Origin: JAQBGV01 sp032128395
Lineage (GTDB): Bacteria > Planctomycetota > UBA8108 > UBA1146
DNA length: 57,703 nt
Assembly (NCBI GenBank): GCA_032128395.1
Contig: JAQBGV010000049.1
Coordinates: forward strand, 1 to 57,703
Direction of reading: 5' to 3'
Shown here: in pieces, positions 1 through 8,353 of the stretch
Position numbering within the stretch: the first letter of the stretch is position 1
Layout: each line of letters opens with the position of its first letter
The notes under the pieces: model-generated
The model's database searches: none
Told to the model about the DNA's origin: nothing
What the model saw: only the letters and a program-made list of their open reading frames with translations
Position numbers and translations under genes: made by a program

Positions 1-298
1 GCGACCCAGGAAGTGCTCGCCACTTCTGTCACTAAGCGGTTCGCAGCGCGCTCCCGAGACCCCGAACCACAGGGCGCCGAATCGTCCTTCGGCGACCCAG
101 GAAGTGCTCGCCACTTCTGTCACTAAGCGGTTCGCAGCGCGCTCCCGAGACCCCGCACCACAGGGCGCCGAATCGCACAGGGCGCCGAATCGTCCTTCGG
201 CGACCCAGGAAGTGCTCGCCACTTCTGTCACTAAGCGGTTCGCAGCGCGCTCCCTAGACCCCGCACCACAAGGGCGCCGAATCGTCCTTCGGCGACCT
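1..298. repeat. tandem palindromic repeat array, three units
   Basis: Three copies of a unit beginning GCGACCCAGGAAGTG start at about 1, 92 and 200, so the spacing is 91 and then 108 bases. The second unit is longer because of a partial internal duplication of CGCACAGGGCGCCGAAT. Each unit can form two small perfect hairpins: GAAGTG/CACTTC with a 5-base loop, and CGCCGAA/TTCGGCG with a 6-base loop. Copies are nearly identical, which suggests recent expansion. The array reaches the left window edge and probably continues beyond it. It overlaps the 3' end of feoA. There are no unique spacers, so it is not a CRISPR array. Confidence 0.85.
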
Positions 299-655
299 CG
301 AAAATACCGGCTCCGCAAGGAGCCGCTCTGCGATGGCGCGCGCGATTCCGACCCGGGTCGAGCGCACTTGCACGATGCAAGGTTCGCCCTGGCGGCAGAT
401 GCGCACGGGGGAGTGGTCGGAGAGCCCCATCGCCGCGAGGAGCCGTCGATCTTCGTCGGGGAGAAAGCTGCCGGAGAGGGTCGCCTCGCTCCCTGTCGGC
501 AGGTCGGAGAGTGGCACCCGCCCCGAGGCCCCCGCCGCGACCGTCGAGGAGTTCTCGGTCGAGGCGCTCTTCCCGAGCACCGGGTCGCCCGCCCGGGCGG
601 GGCTGGGGGAGCCTGAGGCTGGGACGGAGAGCTCGTTCACGGCTGGACGGATCAA
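254..655 (-). CDS. feoA: FeoA-domain protein, ferrous iron transport
   Basis: The 133-residue product carries a FeoA SH3-like domain at about residues 48-117, including the segments LSDLPTGSEA and MGLSDHSPVRICRQG and the ending GIARAIAERLLAEP. FeoA is a small cytoplasmic partner of the FeoB iron(II) transporter. The start is a TTG at 653-655 with AGGAG six bases upstream; a GTG five codons downstream is an alternative. About 45 N-terminal residues are low complexity and may not be conserved. The last ~16 residues are encoded by the tandem repeat array, so the native C-terminus may have been replaced. The gene is divergent from a DtxR-type regulator and shares an operator-like palindrome with it. 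No feoB is visible; it could lie beyond the left edge. Confidence 0.75.
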   Translation of the reverse strand: MIRPAVNELSVPASGSPSPARAGDPVLGKSASTENSSTVAAGASGRVPLSDLPTGSEATLSGSFLPDEDRRLLAAMGLSDHSPVRICRQGEPCIVQVRSTRVGIARAIAERLLAEPVFSRSPKDDSAPLWCGV

Positions 656-810
656 TTCAAACTCCTGACCCTGAAGAACTTACGTCTCCCTTGGGCGGTT
701 GCGAATCGCATCCTGCGCAGGTAGGCTGCCGCACTCAGTATCGGCGGAAGGCCCCGAATTCGGGACCCGATGCTGGGGATCCTAGCGAGTTGCTTGGGCC
801 GGTGTCAAGT

Positions 811-828
811 TGTTTGGGTTGCCAAACA
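811..828. promoter_or_regulatory. candidate operator for the DtxR-type regulator
   Basis: The sequence TGTTTGGGTTGCCAAACA has perfect 7-bp inverted arms around a 4-base centre. It lies in the 263-base region between feoA (-) and the DtxR-family gene (+). Size, symmetry and GG/CC placement resemble DtxR/MntR-family boxes. The position suits metal-dependent control of both divergent units. Assignment is by position and symmetry only. Confidence 0.55.
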
Positions 829-918
829 GTGGCACGCCGAGATCAGAGTGGCAGAATTCGGGCCGGAACTCCCCGATGGCGGAACCGGCTCACCCCTGGG
901 AAGGGATTCTTCGCCCCG

Positions 919-1461
919 ATGCACGACTGGCGAGAGTACGACCAGAATCCGGTCAGCCATTCCGCCGCGCATCACCTCGTGGCGATCGCCGAGCTGTTCG
1001 ACGAGTACGGCTACGCGCGGGTCTCCGACGTCGCGCGTCTCCTCGGGATCACCCGAGGGAGCGTCTCCGTCACCCTGAAGGGTCTGAAGGGGAAGGGCCT
1101 CGTCACCGAAGACGATCGCCGGTTCCTCGGCCTCTCCGATGAGGGGGAACGCATCGCCCGAGGAGTGATGGCGAAGAAGCAGGTGCTCAAGGGTCTGTTC
1201 ATGGACCTGCTCGGAGTCTCGGAGGAGCAGGCCGATCTGGACACCTGCAAGATCGAGCACCTCGTTTCCGACGAGACCGCGGCGCGGGTGGGCCGCGCCC
1301 TCCTCTTCCTCCGCTCCGGGTCGGAAAATGCGACGCGATTTATCGAGGGCCTGCGCGAGTTCGGTCGGCAGGGAGACGCGGAGGGATTCCCTTCCGAGGA
1401 GGTGCAGGAACTCGCGCGCGAGATCGCTCGCGAGACGGAGGAGCCGGAGGGGAGCCGATGA
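919..1461 (+). CDS. DtxR/MntR-family metal-dependent regulator
   Basis: The product is about 180 residues. Residues ~12-65 form a winged helix-turn-helix (YARVSDVARLLGITRGSVS, then LKGLKGKGLV). A helical region like the DtxR metal-binding and dimerisation domain follows, with the family pattern of a regulator lacking the SH3 domain (LLGVSEEQADLDTCKIEH). The motif DTCKIEHLVS corresponds to the metal-site helix D-x-C-x-x-EH. ATG 919 was chosen because the domain starts there; the open frame continues upstream only as non-conserved sequence. It overlaps the next gene by 4 bases (ATGA), so the regulator and the ferritin-like protein are co-translated. It probably represses iron or manganese uptake and controls storage through the palindrome at 811-828. 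Confidence 0.85.
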   Translation: MHDWREYDQNPVSHSAAHHLVAIAELFDEYGYARVSDVARLLGITRGSVSVTLKGLKGKGLVTEDDRRFLGLSDEGERIARGVMAKKQVLKGLFMDLLGVSEEQADLDTCKIEHLVSDETAARVGRALLFLRSGSENATRFIEGLREFGRQGDAEGFPSEEVQELAREIARETEEPEGSR

Positions 1462-1895
1462 GTGAGTCCGCGTTCACCCGGGAAGAGGCCATCGGCCGTC
1501 TGAACGAACTCTATGCCGAGGAGATCGAGGCGGCGCTGCGGTATCTCCATCTCGCGGTCACCCTGAAGGGTCTCGACCGGTTGATGATCCGCAAGGTGCT
1601 CCTCGACAATCTCGAGGAGACCATGGAGCACGCTCAGCTCGTCGGCGAGAAGATCGTGCAGATGGGCGCGGCCCCGACCCTCAAGATCCAGCTGAACCTT
1701 CCCCCCGAGCGCGGCAACGGCGCCGATGCGTTGCGCACCGCCCTCGTCGTCGAAAGAGCGGCTCTCGACGCCTATCGCGAGCTGCTCGAACGGGTCGAGG
1801 GCGGGGGTGACGTGGTGCTCGAAGAGTTCGCCCGCGCGCAGGTCGCCCTCGAGTCCCAGCACGTGTCGGAGCTCGAGCTGCTGCTCGAAGACTGA
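1458..1895 (+). CDS. bacterioferritin-like ferritin-fold protein
   Basis: A 145-residue four-helix protein of about bacterioferritin length. The first helix has YAEEIEAALRYLHL, the second NLEETMEHAQLVGEKI, the third VVERAALDAYREL, and the fourth FARAQVALESQHVSEL with a clear E-x-x-H. In the second helix the residue three before His is Thr and the Glu sits one position earlier, so the di-iron site may differ from classical Bfr. No haem-ligand Met is obvious. The start overlaps the stop of the DtxR-family gene. Iron storage or detoxification is inferred from fold and context. Confidence 0.75.
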   Translation: MSESAFTREEAIGRLNELYAEEIEAALRYLHLAVTLKGLDRLMIRKVLLDNLEETMEHAQLVGEKIVQMGAAPTLKIQLNLPPERGNGADALRTALVVERAALDAYRELLERVEGGGDVVLEEFARAQVALESQHVSELELLLED

Positions 1896-2074
1896 TCCGA
1901 TGTCGCAGAACTCCGACCGCTGAAGCATGTCTCATTCTCTGCACGCGAGCGGCCTCCACGGCAGCGACCGGGTAGAACGAGCATCAATCTCACGATCTCG
2001 GGCTTGCATCCGAAGACCGCTCTCCCGATGCTCCTCCGCGCCACCTGATTCCACCCCACGCCCCCGGGAGCGCG

Positions 2075-2539
2075 ATGGCCACCTCCGATCGGCCCAGCGG
2101 TCTGACCGCGCTCGCGGTGATCAACTTCATCCTCTCCTTCATGCAACTGCTCTCGATGGGCTCATTGCTCCTCGCGCGCTACGTCCGAGCTCCGCACGCG
2201 GTGGGGAATTCGCACATCCCGGAGGGTCAAGCAGCACAGCTCGCCGCACTGGCCGAGGTGCCCACCTTGACCATCGTGATTCTGTGCAGTCTGCTCGGCA
2301 TTTCCGGCGTGTTGCTCTTCGTCACCGCGTTCGGCTTCCTCCATCGAAAGCGTCGCTTTGGAAAGCACGCCACGACCCTGTACGTCATCAACGATCTGAC
2401 CTACGTGGCCTGTCTGATCGCGATGATGCCCGAGGCCCACATCCGCGGACTCGGCATCTCCTTGATCCGCACCGTCTTCTACCCGATCTTCGTCGGCACC
2501 CTCGTGCACACCGTGTTTCGTCGGGATCTGGTCCGGTAG
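2075..2539 (+). CDS. small multi-pass membrane protein of unknown function
   Basis: The 154-residue product has about four hydrophobic segments, at residues ~12-35, ~65-88, ~100-118 and ~128-148. I do not recognise a family. It lies 8 bases before an ABC-2 permease gene and reads in the same direction, so it may be an accessory subunit of that exporter. The start is the first ATG of the hydrophobic protein; the longer overlapping frame from 1927 does not look like protein. Confidence 0.6.
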   Translation: MATSDRPSGLTALAVINFILSFMQLLSMGSLLLARYVRAPHAVGNSHIPEGQAAQLAALAEVPTLTIVILCSLLGISGVLLFVTAFGFLHRKRRFGKHATTLYVINDLTYVACLIAMMPEAHIRGLGISLIRTVFYPIFVGTLVHTVFRRDLVR

Positions 2540-2547
2540 GAGACGCC

Positions 2548-3447
2548 ATGCAGTCCCGACGCATCCGTCTGGTCTCGCTCTACTCGATCCCTGCGATCCT
2601 CCGCAATGGCAGCGGAATCACCTACGTCTTCATCACCTTCGTGCTCGGGATCACCATCACCGAACCGCTCCTCGTTTTCTACGAGTCGGGGATCCTCCCG
2701 ATCGACGAGGTGCTCTCGAAGCTCGAGATTGCGATCAGCGTGCTGCTGGCGGCGGTCTCCTTGGAGGGAACGTTTCCTGATCTCGTGGACCTCGGAGGAA
2801 AGGGGGAACTGACGGGCGCGGCGGAGTGGGCGACCTATCTGCTCCACCAGCGCCCCGCGCTCCTCTCTGCGGTCTTCGTGCTCGAGATGCTCTGCATTCC
2901 GCTGTTCGTGGCGACCGGGGCGTTCAATCAACTGAGCGGAGATCTTCAATTCGGTGCCATTCGCTATCAACTATTGCGAGTGTCACGAACCGAGCTGTTC
3001 CTCGGTCGATTCTTCGGGATGGCGGCATTCTCGATACTCCTGATCTCCACCCTCCTCCTCGCGGTGGTCCTGTACATGGGGCTGCGCCTCGACCTGTACG
3101 AGTGGGGCGAGCTTCTCGCGTGGGGGAGTCGGGGCATCCTCTTGTTCGCGGTGATGTCGATCCCGTACGTCGCGCTCTGCACGATGATCTCGGCGAACGT
3201 GCGCTCTCCGTTCGGGAGCCTCATCCTGACCAGCGCAGTGATCTCGGGCGTGCCCCTGGTCTCGCTCTCCGCGATGACGGCCTGGGCGCCACTCGGGAAA
3301 ATTCTCTACCTTCTGCCGTGGGGATTTCAGCACCGCCTCTTCCACCCCGACCCTCAGCAAGCCCTTCTCGCCGTAGCGGGCTGTTTCGCCTACACCGCGA
3401 TCTACCTGGTGCTCGGGTGTCTCCTGTTCCGCCGGAGGGACCTGTGA
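2548..3447 (+). CDS. ABC-2 type transporter permease
   Basis: The product is about 299 residues with six likely membrane spans, at ~22-45, ~65-80, ~108-130, ~155-180, ~190-215 and ~268-292. The layout and the final RRRDL tail fit ABC-2 permeases of efflux systems. The segment LLRVSRTELFLGRF is the cytoplasmic loop that usually contacts the ATPase. ATG 2548 follows GTAGGAGACGCC, a good ribosome site. The stop overlaps the GTG start of the ATPase, so the two subunits are coupled. The substrate is unknown. Confidence 0.75.
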   Translation: MQSRRIRLVSLYSIPAILRNGSGITYVFITFVLGITITEPLLVFYESGILPIDEVLSKLEIAISVLLAAVSLEGTFPDLVDLGGKGELTGAAEWATYLLHQRPALLSAVFVLEMLCIPLFVATGAFNQLSGDLQFGAIRYQLLRVSRTELFLGRFFGMAAFSILLISTLLLAVVLYMGLRLDLYEWGELLAWGSRGILLFAVMSIPYVALCTMISANVRSPFGSLILTSAVISGVPLVSLSAMTAWAPLGKILYLLPWGFQHRLFHPDPQQALLAVAGCFAYTAIYLVLGCLLFRRRDL

Positions 3448-4406
3448 GCACGTCGCCCGCTGTCCCCCCTTCCTCGGCCCTCGACCTCGAAGGGGTCACT
3501 CGCACGTTCGGAAAGCTCCGTGCTCTCGATGGCACGACGCTCTCCATCCCGAAGAGGAGCATCTTCGGACTCGTCGGCCCGAACGGGGCGGGGAAGACCA
3601 CCCTCTTCTCGGTGATCGCAGGATTCCTCCAGCCGGATGCTGGACGGATCGAGATCCTCGACGGTCTCGCTCCCGGGGACTCGCGGCTGCTCGGAAGGAT
3701 GTCGATCCTTCCGCAGGATGCGCTCTTCGATCGAAACATGACGATCGTGGACCAACTGATGCTCCTCCGCCGGCTCGAAGGTGCGAGCCGGCGCAACGCG
3801 AGGTTGGAAGTTGCTGAGGCCCTCACGCGAGTCGGGCTCGGTGACTACCTCGAGCGCGGGGTCTCGGTCCTCTCCCACGGTATGTCGAAGCGCCTCGGAA
3901 TCGTCCAAGCGTTCCTCGGCGACCCCGAGCTGATCTTCCTCGACGAGCCGACCTCGGGGCTCGATCCCCGCAATGCCAAAAGGGTCCGCGAGGTGATCCG
4001 CGAACTCTCCGTCCATGCGACGGTGGTGGTCAGCTCGCACAACCTGTTCGAGCTCCAGGACCTTTGCGATCACGTGGCGATCCTCGATCGGGGGGTCGTC
4101 AAGGCGCAAGGATCGATGTCCGAAATCACCCGCGGGGCCCGGCGTCTCGAAATCGAGCTGGAACGGACCCTGGTCGGAGAAGAACGGGCCGCGATCGAGG
4201 CCCTCGCTGGAGTCAGGGTCGCTGAGGACCTCGGTGGGGGGCGGTACATCTTCCCCCTCGAGGCGATCGAGAACGAGCAGGGGAATCGCACGGTCCGCGC
4301 CATCCTCGGAGAGTTGCTCCGGCGCGAAATCACACCGCGAAGTTTCCGGGAGGGCTCGAGCCTGGAAGAGATTTTTCTGCAACTCACGGACGACACCTCT
4401 GAATGA
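3444..4406 (+). CDS. ABC transporter ATP-binding protein
   Basis: About 320 residues. Walker A is GPNGAGKTT near residue 45, the Q-loop is SILPQDA, the signature is VLSHGMSKRLGI (a variant of LSGGQ), Walker B is LIFLDEPTSGLDP, and the switch His is in VVSSHNL. A ~90-residue C-terminal extension follows, as in drug or polysaccharide exporters of the ABC-2 class. GTG 3444 overlaps the permease stop in a GTGA junction and is preceded by GGAGGG. The pair, perhaps with the small membrane protein upstream, forms one exporter. Confidence 0.9.
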   Translation: MSTSPAVPPSSALDLEGVTRTFGKLRALDGTTLSIPKRSIFGLVGPNGAGKTTLFSVIAGFLQPDAGRIEILDGLAPGDSRLLGRMSILPQDALFDRNMTIVDQLMLLRRLEGASRRNARLEVAEALTRVGLGDYLERGVSVLSHGMSKRLGIVQAFLGDPELIFLDEPTSGLDPRNAKRVREVIRELSVHATVVVSSHNLFELQDLCDHVAILDRGVVKAQGSMSEITRGARRLEIELERTLVGEERAAIEALAGVRVAEDLGGGRYIFPLEAIENEQGNRTVRAILGELLRREITPRSFREGSSLEEIFLQLTDDTSE

Positions 4407-4410
4407 GAGC

Positions 4411-4442
4411 ATCGGCGGGCCCGGCTCGTCGGTCCCGCCGAT
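4411..4442. terminator. hairpin between convergent ABC and pirin genes
   Basis: A perfect 9-bp stem, ATCGGCGGG with CCCGCCGAT, around a 14-base loop. It fills the 50-base gap between the ABC ATPase (+) and the pirin gene (-), so it probably ends both. No long T tract follows on either strand. Confidence 0.55.
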
Positions 4443-4456
4443 ACCCCCTCCGACCC

Positions 4457-5155
4457 TCACGCCAGATCGAACAGCAAGATCTTCGATCCTTCATCGGTCG
4501 CGACCGTGATGTCCTCCACGTCCTCGATGATCACCGCGTCGCCGGCGCTGACGGGAGTTCCCTCGACCGTCACCGAGCCGGCGATCACCTGGAGCCACCC
4601 GCCGCGGCCAGGATCGAGACGATGCCCGACCGTGGTCCCCGGAGAGAGGTCCGCGAGATAGAGCCGCGCGTCCTGGTGGATGGTGAGCGAGCCATCCGAG
4701 CCATCTCGGCTCGCGATGAGTCGCAGGCGGTCGCGTTTCTCTTCCTCGATGATCTTGATCTGTTCGTACGAAGGTGGGAGCCCATCGGCTTCGGGGTGGA
4801 GCCAGATCTGGAGGAGGTGCAGCGAGTCCGAGCTGGAGGGGTTGAACTCGCTGTGACGGACTCCGCTCCCCGCGGTCATCCGCTGGACATCGCCGGGGAC
4901 CATCTGCGCCCCGTTCCCGATGCTGTCTTTGTGTTCGAGCGCGCCCTCGAGCACGATCGTCACGATCTCCATGTTCCGGTGTGCATGCATCCCGAACCCC
5001 TGTCCGGCCGCGACCCGGTCCTCGTTGAGGACCCGGAGCGATCGGTACCCCATGAAGTCGGGGTCGTGGTAGTCGGCGAAACTGAAAGAGTGCCGCGCAT
5101 CGAGCCAACCGTGGTCGGCGTGGCCGCGCTCGTCGCTCTTGCGGACAGTGAGCAT
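4457..5155 (-). CDS. pirin family protein (YhhW-like bicupin)
   Basis: A 232-residue pirin, close to the usual length. The N-terminal cupin carries the metal-binding pattern GMHAHRNMEIVTIVLEG with His residues and Glu, followed by LEHKDSIGN and SGVRHSEFN. The C-terminal cupin is shorter (VGHRLDPGRGGWLQVI). Pirins of this type are iron-binding proteins; some act as quercetinases. ATG at 5153-5155 has GAGAGGAGCAG just upstream. It follows the polyferredoxin gene in the same direction with a ~130-base gap. The precise substrate cannot be read from sequence. Confidence 0.9.
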   Translation of the reverse strand: MLTVRKSDERGHADHGWLDARHSFSFADYHDPDFMGYRSLRVLNEDRVAAGQGFGMHAHRNMEIVTIVLEGALEHKDSIGNGAQMVPGDVQRMTAGSGVRHSEFNPSSSDSLHLLQIWLHPEADGLPPSYEQIKIIEEEKRDRLRLIASRDGSDGSLTIHQDARLYLADLSPGTTVGHRLDPGRGGWLQVIAGSVTVEGTPVSAGDAVIIEDVEDITVATDEGSKILLFDLA

Positions 5156-5283
5156 CGTCTGCTCCTCTCGACGGAGTTGGGCGCCAGGGACCGCTTTGGC
5201 CTTTGGTCTGTTGAAACACGAGTCGTTGCGACAAATGCTGTCCGCTGGAGTCTCGAAGACGTGACGGGGTGGGGGTCGAGGGT

Positions 5284-7074
5284 TCAGTCGTCGGGGTCCG
5301 AGATCGCCCGTCGGTTGCGTTCCTCTTCGAGCTGCTCCGCCCGTCGGAGCCACTCGGCGGACTCGTCGGCCCGTCCCGCTTGGGCGAGCAGGTGGCTTCG
5401 GAGGAAGGCGAGAACCGGTTCCTCCGGGCGCGACTCGATGGCGGAATCGATCACCGCGAGCCCCGCCTCGACCCCATCCGCCAGGTAGGCATCGAGAGAG
5501 AGCCGGTGGATGATCTGGCCGTAGCGCCCGGAGAGCTCGGCGTTCGTCGACAGCGCGAGAGCCTGCTCGAGCGCTTCCCGCGCACCGGGCAGGTCCCCCG
5601 CGATCGCGCGGAAGTACCCGAGGCGAGGCAAGACCTCCGAAAGGTACTTCTGCGAAGCGAAGGCGGCGCCTCCGTAGCCGATGGGGAGGATCCAACGAGT
5701 GTCAGCCGCGCCGCGCGCGGCGATCTCGCGGACCGCAGGATCGATCGGTGGGAACCCCGGCACGATCGCTTGATCGAGGTTCGTCTGGCGGGCGATCAGT
5801 CGATCGAAGGTCCATTCGGACTGTTCCTGGTGCCACTTCGCGAAGCCGGCGAAAAGCGTCGCGGCGAGGAGCACGGCGGTGACGCCGGCGAGAATGCGGC
5901 CGGAGAGCCCCCAGCGCTCCTCTCGCTTCAAGGCGAAATGGTGGAACGAGACATCGCGATCGCGGATGAGGCGCAGCGTCTTCCAGACGAGGAAGACTAC
6001 GCACCCTGCGAGCGCGGTCGCCATCAACATCGGGATCTGGTGGTAGACCGATCGCCAGGCGTAGCGGACTGCGAAGAAGAGCACGAAGAGCCCGACCTCT
6101 TCTCCGAACGTCAGGTCGAACGATTTGCGCTTTCGCTTCCCACCCGCGACTCGCTGGGAGAGCAGCTTCGGCTTCGTGAATCCGAACGAGAGGCTGCCGG
6201 TCGGGCAGACACTGATGCAATCCATGCACTTCATGCACGCCGGACTGACCACCTTGCCCCAGATTTGGATCTCTTCGTGGATCCGCACGTTCGACGTGCA
6301 GTTCGCGGTGCAGTGCCCACACTTCTCGCACGTGTCGAGGTTCGCGACGATCTTCCCTGCTGCGAGTCGATCGGCCCCCGCGAAGAACGCCCCGTAGGGA
6401 CATCCGTAGGTACAGAAGCCCTTCGCACCGAGGAAGTAGACGGTCGCGAATCCGCAGACCAGAAGGAACGGGATCGCCATCCAGGGCCCGGCGAAGGTCG
6501 CCCAGAAGTCCTCGGTCATCAATTGGTTCGAGCGCTGCCACTTCTCGATCACTGCGACCCCGAACCACGTCTTCCAGTCGGGATCATCGATGATTCGGGC
6601 GAGGACGCGCAGCTTGAAGCTCTGCCAGAAGAACATCTCGAGACCGACGATGAGCGGGACGTACATGAGCAGCCGGGAACGAAACAGCTTCGGACGCAGA
6701 CCGATCTTCTTCAGCAAGAAGCCGCAGAAATCTTGCAGGGCGACGAGGTGACACCCCCAGCCGCAGAAGAAGCGACCGAAGACTGCGGTGAGGAGGAGCG
6801 CCGTGGCGAAGAAGATCACTCCGGCGTTCAGATCGCCCTTCTCGATGAAGTACATCGACTCGGAGGGCTCGACGGGGGAGACGGTCCGCCCCGTCGAGAG
6901 CCAATGGGCGAGGTGGATCGCGAAAGCGACGTGCACCGCGATGAGCACCGTCGCCCGGTAGCGCCCCATCCGGGAGGCACGCATCGGCGGCGGCTTCACC
7001 CCGGACCCGCAGGTGCGGCCAGGGCGGTTCGACTTTGCGGTGGTCTTCGCGCTCGACACGATCGGGGCTCCCAT
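5284..7074 (-). CDS. NapH/NosR-like membrane polyferredoxin with TPR tail
   Basis: A 596-residue membrane iron-sulfur protein. Several membrane spans lie in the first ~230 residues, with CGWGCH and CTYGCP motifs typical of NapH/NosR/CcoG-type proteins. Two ferredoxin cluster motifs follow at ~250-295 (CEKCGHCTANC and CMKCMDCISVCP). Two or three more membrane spans come next. The final ~150 residues form TPR-like helical repeats (GDLPGAREALEQALAL and following), an unusual tail for this family. It probably moves electrons between the quinone pool and a periplasmic or exported partner. The upstream co-directional thioredoxin gene may belong to the same unit. Start at ATG 7072-7074; internal Met 31 and 36 are alternatives. 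Confidence 0.8.
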   Translation of the reverse strand: MGAPIVSSAKTTAKSNRPGRTCGSGVKPPPMRASRMGRYRATVLIAVHVAFAIHLAHWLSTGRTVSPVEPSESMYFIEKGDLNAGVIFFATALLLTAVFGRFFCGWGCHLVALQDFCGFLLKKIGLRPKLFRSRLLMYVPLIVGLEMFFWQSFKLRVLARIIDDPDWKTWFGVAVIEKWQRSNQLMTEDFWATFAGPWMAIPFLLVCGFATVYFLGAKGFCTYGCPYGAFFAGADRLAAGKIVANLDTCEKCGHCTANCTSNVRIHEEIQIWGKVVSPACMKCMDCISVCPTGSLSFGFTKPKLLSQRVAGGKRKRKSFDLTFGEEVGLFVLFFAVRYAWRSVYHQIPMLMATALAGCVVFLVWKTLRLIRDRDVSFHHFALKREERWGLSGRILAGVTAVLLAATLFAGFAKWHQEQSEWTFDRLIARQTNLDQAIVPGFPPIDPAVREIAARGAADTRWILPIGYGGAAFASQKYLSEVLPRLGYFRAIAGDLPGAREALEQALALSTNAELSGRYGQIIHRLSLDAYLADGVEAGLAVIDSAIESRPEEPVLAFLRSHLLAQAGRADESAEWLRRAEQLEEERNRRAISDPDD

Positions 7075-7185
7075 CCCGGACCAAGATACCGCCGATGCGG
7101 GACACGATCGCGCGGAGTTGGCCGAGGGCTTGGATCGCTCCGATCGCTCTCGCGGCGACCCCGGGAGCGGAGCCCGCTCGTTCGG

Positions 7186-8100
7186 CTACTTCTCGAATTC
7201 GGCGAGCTTGGCTTCGATCACCTTCTTGGTGTCGGCGTTCTCGGAGACGGACGGGTCGGCGAGAATTCGCCGGAGGAGCGCCGCCGCATCTGAGAACTTT
7301 CCCGCTTCCGCGAGGTAGAGCGTCGCGCACCCCCAACAGGCGTTGAGGTACTCGGGCCCCTCGAGGGTCGGGTTCTCCTTCAGGATCTCGTAGACCTGCT
7401 CCCAGTCCGGTATGCCTTCTCTCACGCTGAGAAGCTCCGCAAGTCTCTTCAGCGCGTGGTGGTTCCGGACCCGCCCCGCGAGTGCCTCTAGCTTTTCTGC
7501 TGCCGACAGGTACTTCGAGTACCCCGGGTAGCTGAGCAGATTCTGCGACTCCAGGACGGGGAACGCGGCGAGGAGGAGCGCTTCCTGCTTCTCGGGATCG
7601 GTGTTCGCGAGCAGAGCTTTCACCTTCTCGCCCCCCGAGCGCAACTCCTCGATGTGTACCGCGTACTTTTCGGGGCCGATCGGGAGGTAACCGGTCCGTC
7701 CGTAGGGGTTCCCAGTCGAGTCGCAGAGCAGGATCGAGGGAAACCCTTCGACTCCGTACTGCGCCCGTAGCTTCTGGCAGAGCTCCTCATCGACGACCTT
7801 CGACTTGGCCTGTTCACCGTTCGGAAAGTCGAGGAAGAGAAAGACGAAACTCTTCATCGCGCTCGCCTGGAATCCCTCCTCGGCGAAGACTTCGGCGTCG
7901 AGACGTTTGCAATAGCCGCACCAGTCGCTCCCCGTAAAGTTCAGGAAGAGGTCCTTGCCCGTCGAGTTCTGCGTCATCGCCTGGGCGACGTCGGCTCTCC
8001 AGGGGATGGCTTGACCGTCTGCGGGAGTCGAGAAGAGAGCGGCGAGGGCGGCGATGGCGGCGAGGGGCAGGGTGCGCCGGAAGGTGCGGAGCGGAAACAT
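7186..8100 (-). CDS. exported thioredoxin-fold protein (WCGYC)
   Basis: The 304-residue product begins with a signal peptide (two Arg-rich turns, then LPLAAIAALAALFS, likely cut after ADG-QA). The thioredoxin-like domain has the active-site motif SDWCGYCKRL at ~58-67 and the cis-Pro region VEGFPSILLCD. The C-terminal ~150 residues are helical and resemble TPR repeats (AGKFSDAAALLRRIL). It is probably a periplasmic thiol-disulfide or thioredoxin_7-type protein. The start ATG has GAGGAG upstream. It precedes the polyferredoxin on the same strand and could feed electrons to, or receive them from, it; that link is inference. Confidence 0.85.
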   Translation of the reverse strand: MFPLRTFRRTLPLAAIAALAALFSTPADGQAIPWRADVAQAMTQNSTGKDLFLNFTGSDWCGYCKRLDAEVFAEEGFQASAMKSFVFLFLDFPNGEQAKSKVVDEELCQKLRAQYGVEGFPSILLCDSTGNPYGRTGYLPIGPEKYAVHIEELRSGGEKVKALLANTDPEKQEALLLAAFPVLESQNLLSYPGYSKYLSAAEKLEALAGRVRNHHALKRLAELLSVREGIPDWEQVYEILKENPTLEGPEYLNACWGCATLYLAEAGKFSDAAALLRRILADPSVSENADTKKVIEAKLAEFEK

Positions 8101-8353
8101 CGAAGACTCCTCAGTCTTGCGGTCGGATCCCCGGGCAGGGGGTCCGAAGCCTGGGTCGGGTCGCTGGAGCAGGCCAACGAGCCTCCGGAACCGCGATCCT
8201 ATCCCGCGAATCCTCGGGTGGAAAGGTGGGGCGGCGGGTGCGGGTCGCCGGCAATCTGGAATCCCGGTCCGGGGAAACTTGCCGATGACGGCCGGAGGTT
8301 CAGAATGGTTCCCCCCGGAGGGAAACCACCGACACCGCCGAAAGACGAATCAC

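Noticed and set aside
1..298. CRISPR array
   Set aside because: Units of 91-108 bases are nearly identical throughout with no unique spacers, and no cas gene is nearby.
5269..7293. 674-codon open frame on the + strand across the polyferredoxin gene
   Set aside because: It is antisense to a gene with clear FeS motifs and has no recognisable domain. High GC keeps shadow frames open.
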